From Flavobacterium tagetis (lineage in GTDB: Bacteria; Bacteroidota; Bacteroidia; Flavobacteriales; Flavobacteriaceae), in contig NZ_JAERSF010000003.1 of assembly GCF_016735615.1 (NCBI RefSeq), positions 1 through 64,000 on the forward strand: DNA of 64,000 nt, given 5' to 3'. Positions within the stretch are counted from its first letter, which is position 1. Every line of letters begins with the position of its first letter. The notes beneath the pieces are model-generated. The model saw nothing but the letters and a program-made list of their open reading frames with translations. It was not told the origin of the DNA and searched no databases. The position numbers and the translations under genes are program-made. Below are positions 45,045 to 55,047 of this stretch, one piece after another.

Positions 45045-45079
45045 CCAAATTATTTCTGACGATTTTAAAACAGTTTGTT

Positions 45080-45108
45080 TTGGTAAAAACTTATAATATT
45101 TAACTTTG
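45080..45108 (+). promoter_or_regulatory. Flavobacterial promoter of nagA
   Basis: TTG (45080-45082) and TAACTTTG (45101-45108) are separated by 18 bases, an exact match to the flavobacterial TTG-N17-23-TAnnTTTG pattern. Transcription would start near 45113, 21 bases before the ATG. Confidence 0.7.
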
Positions 45109-45133
45109 GAATGTTATAAGAAATAAACCAAAA

Positions 45134-46255
45134 ATGAAACAAGCGATTATAAATGCTGTCGTACACACAGGAGAAGAAATAATAGACAATGGAGTTGTAG
45201 TTGTAGAAAACGGAACTATTATTTCGGTGCAGAAAGAAATTCCAAACGAAATTAAGACAATAGATTTGGGCGGAAATCATCTTTCAGCAGGATTTATAGA
45301 TATTCAAATTAATGGAGGGGAAAAATATTACTTCAGTCAGACACCAAACGAAGAAACCATTCAGGATATTTACGATGCTAGTATGAAATACGGCACAACG
45401 CATGTTTTGCCTTGTTTGATATCTTCATCAAGAGAAACTATTTTAGAAGGAATTGAAGCGGTTCGCAATTACATGAAAAAGCATAAGAATGGTGTAATTG
45501 GAATGCATTTAGAAGGGCCATTTTTAAATCCGCAAAGACGTGGAGCACATAGCATCGATCAGGTTAGAAAACCTACTGATGAAGAACTTGAAGAAATCAT
45601 CAGCAAAGGAAAAGACGTTATCAAAGTCATTACGATAGCTCCTGAGTGTTTTACAGAAAAACAATTAAATATGCTGATTGAAAGTGGCATTACGATTTCA
45701 ATCGGACATTCTACCATTACACATAAAGAAGCACAGCCTTATTTTGCAAAAGGAATCAATCTCGTAACCCATTTATTTAATGCTATGACACAGTTTGGAC
45801 ATCGTGAGCCAGGATTGGTGGGCGCTGTTTTTGAAAATGAAGAAGTTTATGCTCCAGTAATTTTAGATGGTGTGCATTGTGATTATGCTGCTGCAAAAAT
45901 CGCTTATAAATTAAAACAGGACAAATTCTTCTTAATTAGCGATGCTACATTTTTAGGGCGTAAAGTAGCCAATTTTAAATGGGACAATTTTGATGCACAC
46001 TTAGTTGATGGTTTCTACAGAAATGACGACGGGAATCTTGCTGGCGCTTCAATTTCAATGGCAGAAGCTGTGCAAAATGCTTATAATCATCTACATGTTT
46101 CTGCTGATGAAGCGATAAAAATGGCGACCACAAGAGTAGCCACTGCTATTGGTTTGCAAGGAAAAGTAGGAAAAATCGAGAAAGGTTTTCCTGCAAGCTT
46201 TGTTGAATTCGATTCTGATTTAGCTACAATCAAAACTTTAGATTTTAGGGAATAG
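45134..46255 (+). CDS. nagA: N-acetylglucosamine-6-phosphate deacetylase
   Basis: A 373-residue amidohydrolase of normal NagA length. Landmarks are AGFIDIQINGG, the metal-binding Glu in GMHLEGPFLNP, SIGHST, THLFNAM, and LISDATFLG with the catalytic Asp. It converts GlcNAc-6-P to GlcN-6-P plus acetate in amino-sugar use and cell-wall recycling. It has its own promoter; the isomerase gene is not nearby. The NagX-like and serine hydrolase genes near the right edge may belong to the same theme. Confidence 0.95.
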   Translation: MKQAIINAVVHTGEEIIDNGVVVVENGTIISVQKEIPNEIKTIDLGGNHLSAGFIDIQINGGEKYYFSQTPNEETIQDIYDASMKYGTTHVLPCLISSSRETILEGIEAVRNYMKKHKNGVIGMHLEGPFLNPQRRGAHSIDQVRKPTDEELEEIISKGKDVIKVITIAPECFTEKQLNMLIESGITISIGHSTITHKEAQPYFAKGINLVTHLFNAMTQFGHREPGLVGAVFENEEVYAPVILDGVHCDYAAAKIAYKLKQDKFFLISDATFLGRKVANFKWDNFDAHLVDGFYRNDDGNLAGASISMAEAVQNAYNHLHVSADEAIKMATTRVATAIGLQGKVGKIEKGFPASFVEFDSDLATIKTLDFRE

Positions 46256-46411
46256 AGACTTTAAAATCTGACCTTTAAGTATAGTAGTAGTTTACAAAAA
46301 TTTACTTTTAGTAAACTTTTGGTTCGTATTTTTCTTGCAATCAGCTTGTATATACAAAGTATATTTATAGTTTTGCACGGATATTTAACCCCAAACCTAC
46401 TTTACTTACTG

Positions 46412-47626
46412 ATGAGAAAAAACACTCACTTTTTTGTATTTGCCTTATTGGCAAGTATTCTTTTAGGCTGTAGTGACGATGGAGATTCGTACAAGCCAAA
46501 TTACCTGTCAAGCATTGATGCCACAGCTTTGCCTGCAGAAAATAAGCCAATGACCATGTTTGAAGATAACGAAGATCCTTCAATTATGTACAATAAAGCA
46601 GATCGCTGGTTTAGAGTAAATGAACCATTTCAGGTTATTCAAAAAGGAAAAGATTCTGTACAAGTTTCACTTTATTCTCCAGTTGGACTGACAGATGTAA
46701 AAGTTTACGCAAAACTGCCGAATTACGATAAGAAATTTTTGCTTTTTAGTTTTTCAAAAGTTCCTGCTTTTCACCGTTCATTTCATAAAATTCCTTTGAC
46801 GGAACAGAAAAATGATTATTTGTTGGAAACAGGAAACACTGTAACCATCGATAAAATTGAAGGGTTTTCATCTGGAGCAATTGAATTTTCTGTAGAATCA
46901 GAAGATCCTTTATTTCAAAAATTCAAAAAAATAAAATCAAATCATTTGGTTCAGTTTCACGATGGCTATCATATTAATGAATTGGGTAAATTTCTTCCAA
47001 TGAATCCAGCTTTAGCAAAAGAAGCCATTACCATGATTATCAATTATTCTTATGCCTTGAGCCACCCATTGTATTACAGCACATTTACCAATTTTGATAA
47101 ATACAAACAAGAACAAGCTGCTACAGCTGGAACAGGAATAAACGGCGCATTAAACTGGCACGGAAATGCTGAAGATGTAGATGGTGTTTACGATTATTAT
47201 TCTAAAGAAGAAATAGAAAAAATATACTGGAATTATCTAGATAAAAGAACCGTTTGGATGGCTATGGTAGGAGGAGATTCTGCTTGGGGCGGAGGAAATC
47301 TTGCATCACAATGGGAATCTGGTTATGTAACTGGACATTGGGTTGGAGAAATGTCGGTTTGGTCGCACGAATATTCACATCATATTGGTTTTAGCCATAG
47401 CAGTAATTTAGCAAATAGTGGAGAAGGCGGGGGCCAGCAGGAAATGCTGACAGATTTTTATAAATACTTGATTCATTTAAATGATCTTCCATTTACAGAT
47501 CCAGACGTTTTGAAAACGTATGAAAAAACAGCTTACGTAAAAGGAAGTTATAAAAAACCAGTGTTTAAAATTAATCCGAAAAATCCATTTTTAGTCAAAT
47601 ATAAAGGCGAAGGAAAATGGAATTAA
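46412..47626 (+). CDS. Zincin-type metalloprotease lipoprotein
   Basis: A 404-residue lipoprotein; the ATG at 46412 gives a signal ending in LLGC (Cys20), whereas a GTG start at 46319 would put 31 odd residues in front. The catalytic motif is His319-Glu-Tyr-Ser-His323-His-Ile-Gly-Phe-Ser-His329 (HExxHxxGxxH), a full three-His zinc site as in metzincins. A GEGGGQQEM segment follows. It would be a surface or periplasmic protease. The partner lipoprotein gene overlaps or abuts it, so the two probably form a unit. Family within the zincins not identified. Confidence 0.82.
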   Translation: MRKNTHFFVFALLASILLGCSDDGDSYKPNYLSSIDATALPAENKPMTMFEDNEDPSIMYNKADRWFRVNEPFQVIQKGKDSVQVSLYSPVGLTDVKVYAKLPNYDKKFLLFSFSKVPAFHRSFHKIPLTEQKNDYLLETGNTVTIDKIEGFSSGAIEFSVESEDPLFQKFKKIKSNHLVQFHDGYHINELGKFLPMNPALAKEAITMIINYSYALSHPLYYSTFTNFDKYKQEQAATAGTGINGALNWHGNAEDVDGVYDYYSKEEIEKIYWNYLDKRTVWMAMVGGDSAWGGGNLASQWESGYVTGHWVGEMSVWSHEYSHHIGFSHSSNLANSGEGGGQQEMLTDFYKYLIHLNDLPFTDPDVLKTYEKTAYVKGSYKKPVFKINPKNPFLVKYKGEGKWN

Positions 47627-47640
47627 AATATAAATTACAC

Positions 47641-48645
47641 ATGAAACATATTCTGCCCCTAATTCTAGCACTTTGTTTGTTTACAAATTGTAGTAAAGAC
47701 GACGCAGCATCTAAAGATTATACTTACTATTATCCAACAGATGAAGCTTCAATTACTAACGAAAATATTCCAGGAAGCACAGAAGCTTTTGATCCGAAAG
47801 GAATCGCTATTGCAAACGAGAAATTATACGTGATTAACGGAAATGTGCTAGAGATTTTTAATGCTTTGACATTGGCTCACATTAAAACAATAAAAGAATA
47901 TACAAAAGGAGCAACAACAATTCCTTTAATGAGTTTGACATCAGTTTCTATTGATAACGGACGCATTTACGTAGGTAGTACAGAATCAAGACTATTTGTT
48001 TTTGATGAAATTACAAATGCTGGAATCAGTACGGTTGGAAATGGTCAGTGGTGGCAAACATTTGTTCACGTTTTTGGTGTGGTAGCAAAAGACGGATTGG
48101 TGTTCGTAAAAGAAAAAGAAAAGAGTATAAAAGTTCTTGATGCTACTCAAATTACAGAAACAAGCGATTGGAATTTAAAGCCTATTGCCAAATTGAATAC
48201 TTTAAACGGATGGACAGAAGTGTATTCAATGGATGTTTTTGACGGAAATCTAGTGGTAGCAGGAAGAGATGCAAAGAGCTATTTGTATTATAATATTGCG
48301 AACATTAAGGCTAATGCGGCAGCTTCGTTAACAACTCCTATTGAGCCGCAAAAAGTTCAATTTGTAGATATTAAACCTATTGCAGTATCATTCGCTAAAG
48401 ATTGGGCAGTTACTTCAGAAAACATAGGAAGTGCATCTTATTTAAAATTATATCCAAAAACTGAATTCAATAAAATGAATTACAAAGCGGTTTTAAGCGT
48501 TTCTGATATTTTAGGACAAAATCCGTTCGGAACTATAGTAGGCACTGCTCAGCTTGACGATCGTATTTTCTTGTCGGATAATACCAATAAAAAAATCAGA
48601 GTAATAAAACTGAACAAATCAGTAATTGCAGAACAGAATAATTAA
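47641..48645 (+). CDS. Beta-propeller-like lipoprotein
   Basis: A 334-residue lipoprotein (Cys17 in FTNC). The mature protein has repeats with 'KLYVINGNVLEIFN', 'RIYVGSTESRLFVFD', 'LVFVKEKEKSIKVLD' and 'DRIFLSDNTNKKIRV', as in beta-propellers. I start it at the ATG at 47641, 14 bases after the metalloprotease stop; an ATG at 47617 overlaps that stop by 10 bases but lacks a good signal start. It may be a substrate-binding or regulatory partner of the protease. Confidence 0.75.
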   Translation: MKHILPLILALCLFTNCSKDDAASKDYTYYYPTDEASITNENIPGSTEAFDPKGIAIANEKLYVINGNVLEIFNALTLAHIKTIKEYTKGATTIPLMSLTSVSIDNGRIYVGSTESRLFVFDEITNAGISTVGNGQWWQTFVHVFGVVAKDGLVFVKEKEKSIKVLDATQITETSDWNLKPIAKLNTLNGWTEVYSMDVFDGNLVVAGRDAKSYLYYNIANIKANAAASLTTPIEPQKVQFVDIKPIAVSFAKDWAVTSENIGSASYLKLYPKTEFNKMNYKAVLSVSDILGQNPFGTIVGTAQLDDRIFLSDNTNKKIRVIKLNKSVIAEQNN

Positions 48646-48665
48646 GATTTTAATTTTCAATATTT

Positions 48666-48710
48666 AAAAATCCAAATTCCAAACTTCAAATCGGAATTTG
48701 GATTTTTTTT
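48666..48710 (+). terminator. Intrinsic terminator after the lipoprotein pair
   Basis: AAAAATCCAAATTCC (48666-48680) pairs with GGAATTTGGATTTTT (48693-48707), a perfect 15-bp stem with a T run. Confidence 0.93.
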
Positions 48711-48793
48711 TGTTTAATTTTTAAAAAGTCTATTAAATTGATAGGTTAATAAAAGTTTTAAGGATTTATAGCTATAAATTGAAAATAACTATT

Positions 48794-48801
48794 TAAATTT
48801 G
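48794..48801 (+). promoter_or_regulatory. Candidate -7 element of the metNIQ leader
   Basis: TAAATTTG matches TAnnTTTG. Transcription would start around 48806, only a few bases before the leader peptide ATG at 48810, making the leader nearly leaderless. The nearest TTG upstream (48779-48781) is only 12 bases away, closer than usual. Confidence 0.5.
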
Positions 48802-48809
48802 CACTCGCT

Positions 48810-48899
48810 ATGAAGAAACAGAACCAGAAAATGAATAATTTTTATCGTTACAACATGATGTGCTGTGTTGTTGTAATGGTATTTATTGATCTGGCTTAA
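48810..48899 (+). CDS. Met/Cys-rich leader peptide of metNIQ
   Basis: A 29-codon reading frame from ATG 48810 to TAA 48899. Residues 16-19 are Met-Met-Cys-Cys, followed by three Val and another Met at 23; Met is also at 8. The region 48848-48876 can fold: TTACAACA (48848-48855) pairs with TGTTGTAA (48869-48876), placing the Met-Met-Cys-Cys codons in the loop. An intrinsic terminator starts 24 bases after the stop and is followed by metN. This is the layout of a ribosome-mediated attenuator responding to Met (or Cys) charged tRNA. No SAM riboswitch is recognised. Role inferred from the architecture. Confidence 0.75.
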   Translation: MKKQNQKMNNFYRYNMMCCVVVMVFIDLA

Positions 48900-48923
48900 T
48901 ATATAAAATGATAAAATTTATTT

Positions 48924-48967
48924 CAAGAAAGCCTTTCAACTAACTTATGGAAGGCTTTCTTGTTTTT
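48924..48967 (+). terminator. Attenuator terminator upstream of metN
   Basis: CAAGAAAGCCTT (48924-48935) pairs with AAGGCTTTCTTG (48951-48962), extendable by a G-U and a C-G pair, then TTTTT. It ends 12 bases before the metN ATG, so it must be read through for expression. An alternative pairing, TTGA (48886-48889) with TCAA (48936-48939) plus GGCTT (48893-48897) with AAGCC (48929-48933), would block its left arm and could be the antiterminator. Confidence 0.82.
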
Positions 48968-48979
48968 AAAGTGTAAAGA

Positions 48980-50011
48980 ATGATTGAATTAAAAAATGTA
49001 ACCAAAACTTTTCATCAGAAAGACAGAATTGTTGCTGCTTTGTCTGATGTCTCTTTAAAAGTTCCTGAGGGGAAAATTTTTGGTGTAATTGGAACTTCAG
49101 GAGCAGGAAAAAGTACGCTGATTCGCTGTGTGAATTTGTTGGAAAGGCCAACTTCTGGCGAAATTATCGTTGACGGAAAAGCTTTGATGCAGTTATCAAA
49201 CGCAGAACTGGCGATTGAAAGAAGACAAATCGGAATGATTTTTCAGCATTTCAATTTACTTTCTTCTAGAACAGTTTTTGAAAATGTGGCTTTTCCGCTA
49301 GAATTGGCTGGAACGTCAAAAAGCGAAATCAAAACACGCGTTTTAGAATTATTGCAGTTGGTTGGATTGGCAGAAAAAGCCAACGATTATCCGGCAAGTC
49401 TTTCTGGTGGGCAAAAGCAAAGAGTTGCAATTGCAAGAACTTTAGCCAATAATCCGAAAGTTTTATTGTGCGATGAAGCGACAAGTGCGCTTGATCCTGC
49501 AACGACAAGATCGATTTTAAATTTATTGAAAGATATTAACAAACGTCTTAATATTACCGTTTTGCTGATTACGCATCAAATGGAAGTCGTAAAATCTATT
49601 TGCGATGAGGTGGCGGTTATCAGCCACGGAAAATTGATAGAGCAAGGAAGTGTGGGCGAAATCTTTGCAGATCCAAAACATGAATTGACAAGAGAATTTA
49701 TTTCTTCTTCGCTTCATATTGAAGTTCCTTCTGTTTATCAGGAAAAATTACAAAAAGAAGACAACGGAAATTTGAATCCGTTGTTGAAACTGGAAATGAC
49801 AGGAAAATCGGTTAACGAACCTGTTATCTCAGAAGTTTCAAGACTTTTTGATACTGATTTCAAAATTGTAAGCGCACAAATGGATCAGGCAGGAGAAGTT
49901 AATTTTGGCGTAATGCTGATTGAACTTTCAGGAAAACGCGAAAATTACGATGCAGCGATTCAATATTTTAACTCAAAACACATTAAAACAGAAATAATAG
50001 GTTATGTCTGA
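48980..50011 (+). CDS. metN: D-/L-methionine ABC transporter, ATP-binding protein
   Basis: A 343-residue ATPase with Walker [10 protein letters not shown], signature [19 protein letters not shown] and Walker [13 protein letters not shown]. The C-terminal ~80 residues form a NIL domain, which in MetN senses methionine and shuts down transport. The gene starts 12 bases after an attenuator terminator and overlaps metI by 8 bases. Cytoplasmic subunit of the MetNIQ importer. Confidence 0.95.
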   Translation: MIELKNVTKTFHQKDRIVAALSDVSLKVPEGKIFGVIGTSGAGKSTLIRCVNLLERPTSGEIIVDGKALMQLSNAELAIERRQIGMIFQHFNLLSSRTVFENVAFPLELAGTSKSEIKTRVLELLQLVGLAEKANDYPASLSGGQKQRVAIARTLANNPKVLLCDEATSALDPATTRSILNLLKDINKRLNITVLLITHQMEVVKSICDEVAVISHGKLIEQGSVGEIFADPKHELTREFISSSLHIEVPSVYQEKLQKEDNGNLNPLLKLEMTGKSVNEPVISEVSRLFDTDFKIVSAQMDQAGEVNFGVMLIELSGKRENYDAAIQYFNSKHIKTEIIGYV

Positions 50012-50657
50012 TTCTCTTATAGATTTATTGTTAAAAGGAACATGGGAAACCATTGTTATGACTTTTGTATCGGGCTTTTTCGGTTTTTTATTAGGATTGC
50101 CAACAGGAATTTTACTGTTCTTAACCCGTAAAAATCAGATTCTTGAACAGCCAGTTTTAAACAGAACTTTGTCAGTTGTGGTAAATATTTTTCGTTCTAT
50201 TCCATTCATTATTTTAATCGTTTGGATGATTCCGTTTACACGTGCAATTGTTGGAACTTCAATTGGCGTTAGTGCGGCTTTGGTTCCGTTAAGTATTGGT
50301 GCAGCGCCATTTATTGCCCGATTGGTAGAAAATAGTTTATTAAGTCTTCCGTCAGGATTAATTGAGGCGGCTAGAGCCTTGGGAGCAACTCCTTTGCAAA
50401 TCGTGTACAAAGTATTATTGCCAGAAGCTTTACCTTCTTTAATCAATGCAGCTTCAATTACTTTAATCACACTTGTCGGATATTCTGCAATGGGCGGAGC
50501 TGTCGGTGCAGGTGGTTTAGGACAAGTAGGTTATCAATACGGATATATTGGTTATGATGCCGTAACAATGAACTCCGTTTTGGCTTTATTGGTCATTCTG
50601 GTATTCGTGATTCAGTTTGCAGGAGATAGATTATCAAAAAGATTCGATCATAGATAA
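50004..50657 (+). CDS. metI: Methionine ABC transporter permease
   Basis: A 217-residue permease with five membrane segments and the EAA coupling motif ([24 protein letters not shown], around 118-141, quoted in part as [10 protein letters not shown]). The ATG lies inside the end of metN (8-base overlap), so translation is coupled. Forms the channel of the MetNIQ importer. Confidence 0.95.
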   Translation: MSDSLIDLLLKGTWETIVMTFVSGFFGFLLGLPTGILLFLTRKNQILEQPVLNRTLSVVVNIFRSIPFIILIVWMIPFTRAIVGTSIGVSAALVPLSIGAAPFIARLVENSLLSLPSGLIEAARALGATPLQIVYKVLLPEALPSLINAASITLITLVGYSAMGGAVGAGGLGQVGYQYGYIGYDAVTMNSVLALLVILVFVIQFAGDRLSKRFDHR

Positions 50658-50663
50658 AGTTTA

Positions 50664-50705
50664 GTCGAAAGTCGAAAGTCAAAAGTCAAAAGTCGAAAGT
50701 CAAAA
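50664..50705 (+). repeat. Six-copy 7-bp tandem repeat between metI and metQ
   Basis: Six contiguous heptamers: GTCGAAA, GTCGAAA, GTCAAAA, GTCAAAA, GTCGAAA, GTCAAAA, from 50664 to 50705. It begins 6 bases after the metI stop and ends 29 bases before the metQ start. Confidence 0.93.
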
Positions 50706-50734
50706 GTTTAAAAAATTAAAAAGATACAATTATT

Positions 50735-51547
50735 ATGAAATTAAATATTTTAAAGTCTGCTGGAGTTTTGGCTTTGGCGCTTGTTTTATCCAATTGCGGA
50801 AATAAAAAAAATAACGATCCTCATTTCATAAAAGTGGGTGTGGCTTCTGGACCAGAATTGAAAGTAGCAGAAGCGGCTAAAAAAGTAGCGAAAGAAAAAT
50901 TCGGATTGGAAGTAGAATTGGTTTCTTTTAACGATTATGTAATTCCAAACGAGGCTTTAAGTCAAGGAGATATCGATGCAAATGCTTTTCAGCACAAACC
51001 ATATTTAGACGAGCAATCGAAACAAAGAGGATACAAATTGGCTATTATCGGAAATACATTCGTATATCCAATTGCTGGTTATTCTAAAAAAATAAAAAGC
51101 CTTTCGGAATTAAAAAACGAAAGCACGATTATTATTCCAAATGATCCAACAAACGGTGGACGTTCGTTATTGCTTTTACAGAAAAACGGATTATTAAAAC
51201 TAAAAGATGGCGTTGGTTTATTGCCAAAAGTAACAGACATTGTAAGCAATCCTAAAAACTTAAAAATTTTAGAATTAGAAGCGCCTCAATTGCCAAGAGC
51301 TTTAGATGACCAAAATGTTTCTATTGCAATTATCAACAATACTTTTGCTTCTGCAGCTGGACTAGTTCCATCTCGCGATGCTTTATTTGTTGAAGATAAA
51401 GATTCACCTTATGTAAATTTGGTGGTAAGCCGTGAAGACAATAAAAACGAAGAAAAAGTAAAACAATTTTTACAGGCATTTCAATCTCCAGAAGTTGAAA
51501 AAGCTGCCGAGCAAGAATTTAAAGGTGGAGCTGTAAGAGGCTGGTAG
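50735..51547 (+). CDS. metQ: Methionine-binding lipoprotein (NLPA family)
   Basis: A 270-residue NLPA lipoprotein with the anchor at Cys21 (LSNC). The mature protein has FIKVGVASGPE, DANAFQHKPYLDEQ and IPNDPTNGGRSLLLLQ, typical of MetQ. It binds methionine in the periplasm for MetNI. Short heptamer arrays lie on both sides of the gene, which could affect its expression relative to metNI. Confidence 0.94.
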   Translation: MKLNILKSAGVLALALVLSNCGNKKNNDPHFIKVGVASGPELKVAEAAKKVAKEKFGLEVELVSFNDYVIPNEALSQGDIDANAFQHKPYLDEQSKQRGYKLAIIGNTFVYPIAGYSKKIKSLSELKNESTIIIPNDPTNGGRSLLLLQKNGLLKLKDGVGLLPKVTDIVSNPKNLKILELEAPQLPRALDDQNVSIAIINNTFASAAGLVPSRDALFVEDKDSPYVNLVVSREDNKNEEKVKQFLQAFQSPEVEKAAEQEFKGGAVRGW

Positions 51548-51557
51548 TCTTTTAAAT

Positions 51558-51578
51558 TATGAGTTATGAGTTATGAGT
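51558..51578 (+). repeat. Three-copy 7-bp tandem repeat after metQ
   Basis: TATGAGT occurs three times without gap (51558-51564, 51565-51571, 51572-51578), starting 11 bases after the metQ stop. It differs in sequence from the array before metQ but has the same period. Confidence 0.9.
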
Positions 51579-51709
51579 GAGACGAGTCTTACTTATAGCT
51601 CCTATTTTTTTGTTTGTAGCCTATAACTTTGTAATAATAATGCATTGATTTTGTAATGTTTAAAAGTGATTTCTAGTTTAATTTTAGGCTTATTTCTAAA
51701 ACAAAAATT

Positions 51710-52489
51710 ATGAGATCAATTTGGACAGGTTCGGTAAGTTTTGGATTAATTAATATTCCAATAAAAATGTTTTCGGCGGTACAGGAAAGCAGTTTGGATA
51801 TGGATATGCTTGATGCTAAAGATCATGCGAATATCAAGTTTAAACGCGTCAATGAAAATACGGGAAAAGAAGTTGATTTTGCGAATATCGTCAAAGGATA
51901 TAATCTAGAAGGCAAATATATTATTCTGGAAGATTCCGATTTTGAAGCTGCAGATGCCATTAAAACCAAGACAATCGATATTGAAAGTTTTGCTTTCGAA
52001 AAAGAAATTCAAAGTATTTATTACGAACAACCGTACTATCTTGAACCTGATAAAGGCGCACTGAATGCGTACGGATTGCTTCGCGATGCGCTTGAAGCTT
52101 CAGGAAAAGTGGGGGTTACCAGATTTGTATTGCGAAACAAAGAAAGTCTGGCAATTTTGAAACCTTATAAAAATGTCATTGTTTTAAATAGAATTCGATT
52201 TGAACAGGAAATTAGAAGTACAGCGGAATTAAAACTGCCGCCAATGTCCAAAAAATCAACAAAAGAAATGGATATGGCCGAAAAACTAATCGATCAGCTG
52301 ACTGAGAAATTTGATATTTCAGGTTTTAAAGACGAGTATACTGCCAAGCTTTTGGATATCATTAAAAAGAAAGCCAAAGGAAAACCACAGAAAGCAGCTC
52401 CAAAATTAAAAGTCGTACACAAACAAAGCGACGACTTAATGGAAATGCTGAAAGCAAGTTTAGAAAACAAAAAGAAAAAATCGTCTTAA
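51710..52489 (+). CDS. ku: Ku DNA end-binding protein
   Basis: A 259-residue bacterial Ku beginning [18 protein letters not shown] and continuing with the core [23 protein letters not shown] and [15 protein letters not shown] (quoted in parts). A Lys-rich C-terminal tail follows ([14 protein letters not shown]), as in many Ku proteins. It binds double-strand ends as a dimer and recruits LigD, whose gene lies convergently with stop codons overlapping by 4 bases (52486-52489). A TAACTTTG -7-like motif is at 51624-51631. Confidence 0.95.
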   Translation: MRSIWTGSVSFGLINIPIKMFSAVQESSLDMDMLDAKDHANIKFKRVNENTGKEVDFANIVKGYNLEGKYIILEDSDFEAADAIKTKTIDIESFAFEKEIQSIYYEQPYYLEPDKGALNAYGLLRDALEASGKVGVTRFVLRNKESLAILKPYKNVIVLNRIRFEQEIRSTAELKLPPMSKKSTKEMDMAEKLIDQLTEKFDISGFKDEYTAKLLDIIKKKAKGKPQKAAPKLKVVHKQSDDLMEMLKASLENKKKKSS

Positions 52490-55047
52490 CCGTTTTGATC
52501 ATTTTCTAGTTTGTGAATAATCTTCTTAATATTTGCGCCTTTAGATAAAACAGGTTTCCACAAATCTCCTTTTTTCTCAAAACGACTTAATACATTTTTG
52601 ATGGTAAATTGCGACGGATGCAGTTTTTCATTCACTTCACTCCATTCTAAAGGCGTAGAAACTGTTGCGCCAGGTTTTGGACGAACAGAATACGGAGCCG
52701 CCAAAGTTTGTCCACGTCGGTTTTGTAAAAAATCAATATATAATTTATTGTTTCTTTTTTTAATGCTTCTGTCAACCGTGGTAATATCAGGAAGTCTAGA
52801 TTGCACTTCTTTAGCAATTAATTCGCCTAGAATTTTTATAGAATCATAATCGTATTGCGCGCCAAGCGGAATGTAAATATGAAGACCAGAAGATCCAGAA
52901 GTTTTGCACAAACATTCCGTTTCCAATTCGTCTAAAACTTCTTTTACGACCAAAGCAGTTTGCACTACTTGGGTGAAATCATCTTTTGCAGGATCTAAAT
53001 CAATTACGAGCCAATCTGGATTCTGAATATGTTTGATGGTCGAATTCCACGGATTCATTTCGATACACCCCAAATTTGCCATATAAAGCAACGTTTCTTT
53101 ATTATTGCAGATAAGATAATCAATATCAGCATTGTTGGATTCTGAGAAGATTTTTTTGGTTTTAAGCCATTTCGGAATTTTATCGACATCAACATCTTTC
53201 TGATAAAAACTTGGAGAATCAATTCCGTTCGGAAAACGATTCATCGATTCTGGACGGTCTTTTAAATACGGTAAAATCAATTCTGAAACTTCATCATAAT
53301 AATGAACAATATCGCCTTTTGTGATGCCGTCTTTAGGAAAATATACTTTGTTTTGATTGGTAAGATGCAATACCGTTTTACCGATTTTTAAATCGTAATC
53401 GTTCTCTGTTTTTTCCTTTTTATTTTCTGGTGTAATGGTCATTTCATCTGAATTTAGTTGGGTTGAATTGTCTTTTTTAAAGGATAAAAATACTTCCTCT
53501 GCTTTTTTGTCTACTCTTGTTCCGAGATAAACAGGATGTCGCAAATGCTGATCTTGCGTCCATTCTGAGAATTTAACTTGGCAAACCACTTTTGGCCGTA
53601 ACCATTGAATTTTATCTCGAATTGGGATTTTTTCGTCAAGCGGAGATTTATCAATGAAATAAGGTTCTAATTGAGTATAAAGGTCTTTCAAAACAGTTTC
53701 TGTAAAACCTGTTCCACATTTTCCAATATATTCCAGTTTTTTGCCATCATATTGACCGAGAAGAATAGCGCCGAAATATTTCCTCGAGTTTTTAGGTTCG
53801 GTAATTCCAATAATTATAGCTTCTTCTTCGTTTGCAGTTTTTATTTTGAGCCAGTTTGTACTTCTTCGATTGATGGTGTAAGTGCTGTCGGCTTTTTTGG
53901 CAATTATGCCTTCGGTTTTATTTCTAACCGCTTTTTCAAATTGTTTAATTCCATCTCCGACAGTATGTTCAGAGTAAAAAACATTCGAAAAAGGATATTT
54001 ATTGAAGAGAATTTTGAGCAGTTCTTTTCGTTCCAAAAGCGATAATTCGGTAATCAGATTTCCGTCCAAATTCAATAGATCAAAAACGTAATATTTGAGA
54101 TTTCCTATTCCCGTTTTAATGTAGTTTTGAAGCAATTGGAAATCGGCTCTTCCAGCATCATTTTCCACTACAATTTCGCCATCAAGAACTACAGTATGAT
54201 CTATTTGTTTTAATTCGTTGGCAATAGGTTTGAAATTAGCATTAAAAGAAATTTCATTTCTGCTGAATAAATCGACCTGCTGTGTATTAATAACCGCAAT
54301 AGTTCTATAGCCGTCGTATTTATTTTCAAAGATCCATTCATCATCATCAAAAGGCTTTTCTCGAACGCTGGCAAGCATTGGTTTTATAAATTCAGCTATT
54401 TCAACTTTTGGATTAGACTTTTTTTTTACGGTTTTTTTCTCAACTGTTTTTTCTTCTGTTTTTGAAGCTAGTTTTTCAGCTTTTTCAATCAGCTGTTCCA
54501 AACTTCTTTTAGAAATTACCGATTTGTTTTTTTCTAAAATATCTTCAGTCGAAGTATATTTATCATTTTTCTTGATTAAAAGCCAAGCATTTTCCTGTTT
54601 ACCGTGAAGTTTAACCAACGAAAATTCGCCTTTTAGTTTTTTTCCTTTTAAAACAAAACTCAAACGACCTTTTGCTAAATCGCTTAATAATTGTTTTTCA
54701 TCAGAAGCTGTTTTTTCATCAGACGTATACGTTCCGTTATCCCATACAATTACATTTCCGGCGCCGTAATTTCCTTCTGGAATTGTGCCTTCAAAATCCT
54801 TATAACTGTACGGATGATCTTCGACCATCATGGCGAGACGTTTTACTTCAGGATCCATTGACGGGCCTTTTGGCACTGCCCAGCTTTTTAAAACGCCATC
54901 CATTTCTAGCCTAAAATCATAATGAAGATGCGACGCGGCATGTTTCTGCACAACAAAAATCAATTCGTTAGCCGATTTTTCAACTTTTCCTTTAGGTTCA
55001 CGAGTTTGTTTAAAATCTCTTTTTTGATAGTATTTAGACAGTGACAT
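52486..55047 (-). CDS. ligD: ATP-dependent DNA ligase D
   Basis: An 853-residue LigD in the order 3'-phosphoesterase (about 1-160, [29 protein letters not shown]), ligase (about 215-530, nucleophile Lys243 in [15 protein letters not shown]) and primase/polymerase (about 550-850, [22 protein letters not shown]). A Lys/Glu-rich linker spans 190-215. It completes non-homologous end joining with Ku. Its stop overlaps that of ku on the other strand, and its start overlaps the upstream membrane protein gene by 14 bases, so it is translated in coupling with that gene. Confidence 0.95.
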   Translation of the reverse strand: MSLSKYYQKRDFKQTREPKGKVEKSANELIFVVQKHAASHLHYDFRLEMDGVLKSWAVPKGPSMDPEVKRLAMMVEDHPYSYKDFEGTIPEGNYGAGNVIVWDNGTYTSDEKTASDEKQLLSDLAKGRLSFVLKGKKLKGEFSLVKLHGKQENAWLLIKKNDKYTSTEDILEKNKSVISKRSLEQLIEKAEKLASKTEEKTVEKKTVKKKSNPKVEIAEFIKPMLASVREKPFDDDEWIFENKYDGYRTIAVINTQQVDLFSRNEISFNANFKPIANELKQIDHTVVLDGEIVVENDAGRADFQLLQNYIKTGIGNLKYYVFDLLNLDGNLITELSLLERKELLKILFNKYPFSNVFYSEHTVGDGIKQFEKAVRNKTEGIIAKKADSTYTINRRSTNWLKIKTANEEEAIIIGITEPKNSRKYFGAILLGQYDGKKLEYIGKCGTGFTETVLKDLYTQLEPYFIDKSPLDEKIPIRDKIQWLRPKVVCQVKFSEWTQDQHLRHPVYLGTRVDKKAEEVFLSFKKDNSTQLNSDEMTITPENKKEKTENDYDLKIGKTVLHLTNQNKVYFPKDGITKGDIVHYYDEVSELILPYLKDRPESMNRFPNGIDSPSFYQKDVDVDKIPKWLKTKKIFSESNNADIDYLICNNKETLLYMANLGCIEMNPWNSTIKHIQNPDWLVIDLDPAKDDFTQVVQTALVVKEVLDELETECLCKTSGSSGLHIYIPLGAQYDYDSIKILGELIAKEVQSRLPDITTVDRSIKKRNNKLYIDFLQNRRGQTLAAPYSVRPKPGATVSTPLEWSEVNEKLHPSQFTIKNVLSRFEKKGDLWKPVLSKGANIKKIIHKLENDQNG

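Noticed and set aside
46319..46411. GTG start adding 31 residues to the zincin lipoprotein
   Set aside because: The extra part would put a second hydrophobic segment before a good lipoprotein signal; the ATG at 46412 is the natural start.
48782..48979. SAM riboswitch upstream of metN
   Set aside because: I found no recognisable SAM-I or SAM-II core; the region is explained by a leader frame, a hairpin and a terminator. A covariance-model search would settle it.
50664..50705. CRISPR array or CRISPR remnant
   Set aside because: Units are 7 bases with no spacers, and no cas genes are present.
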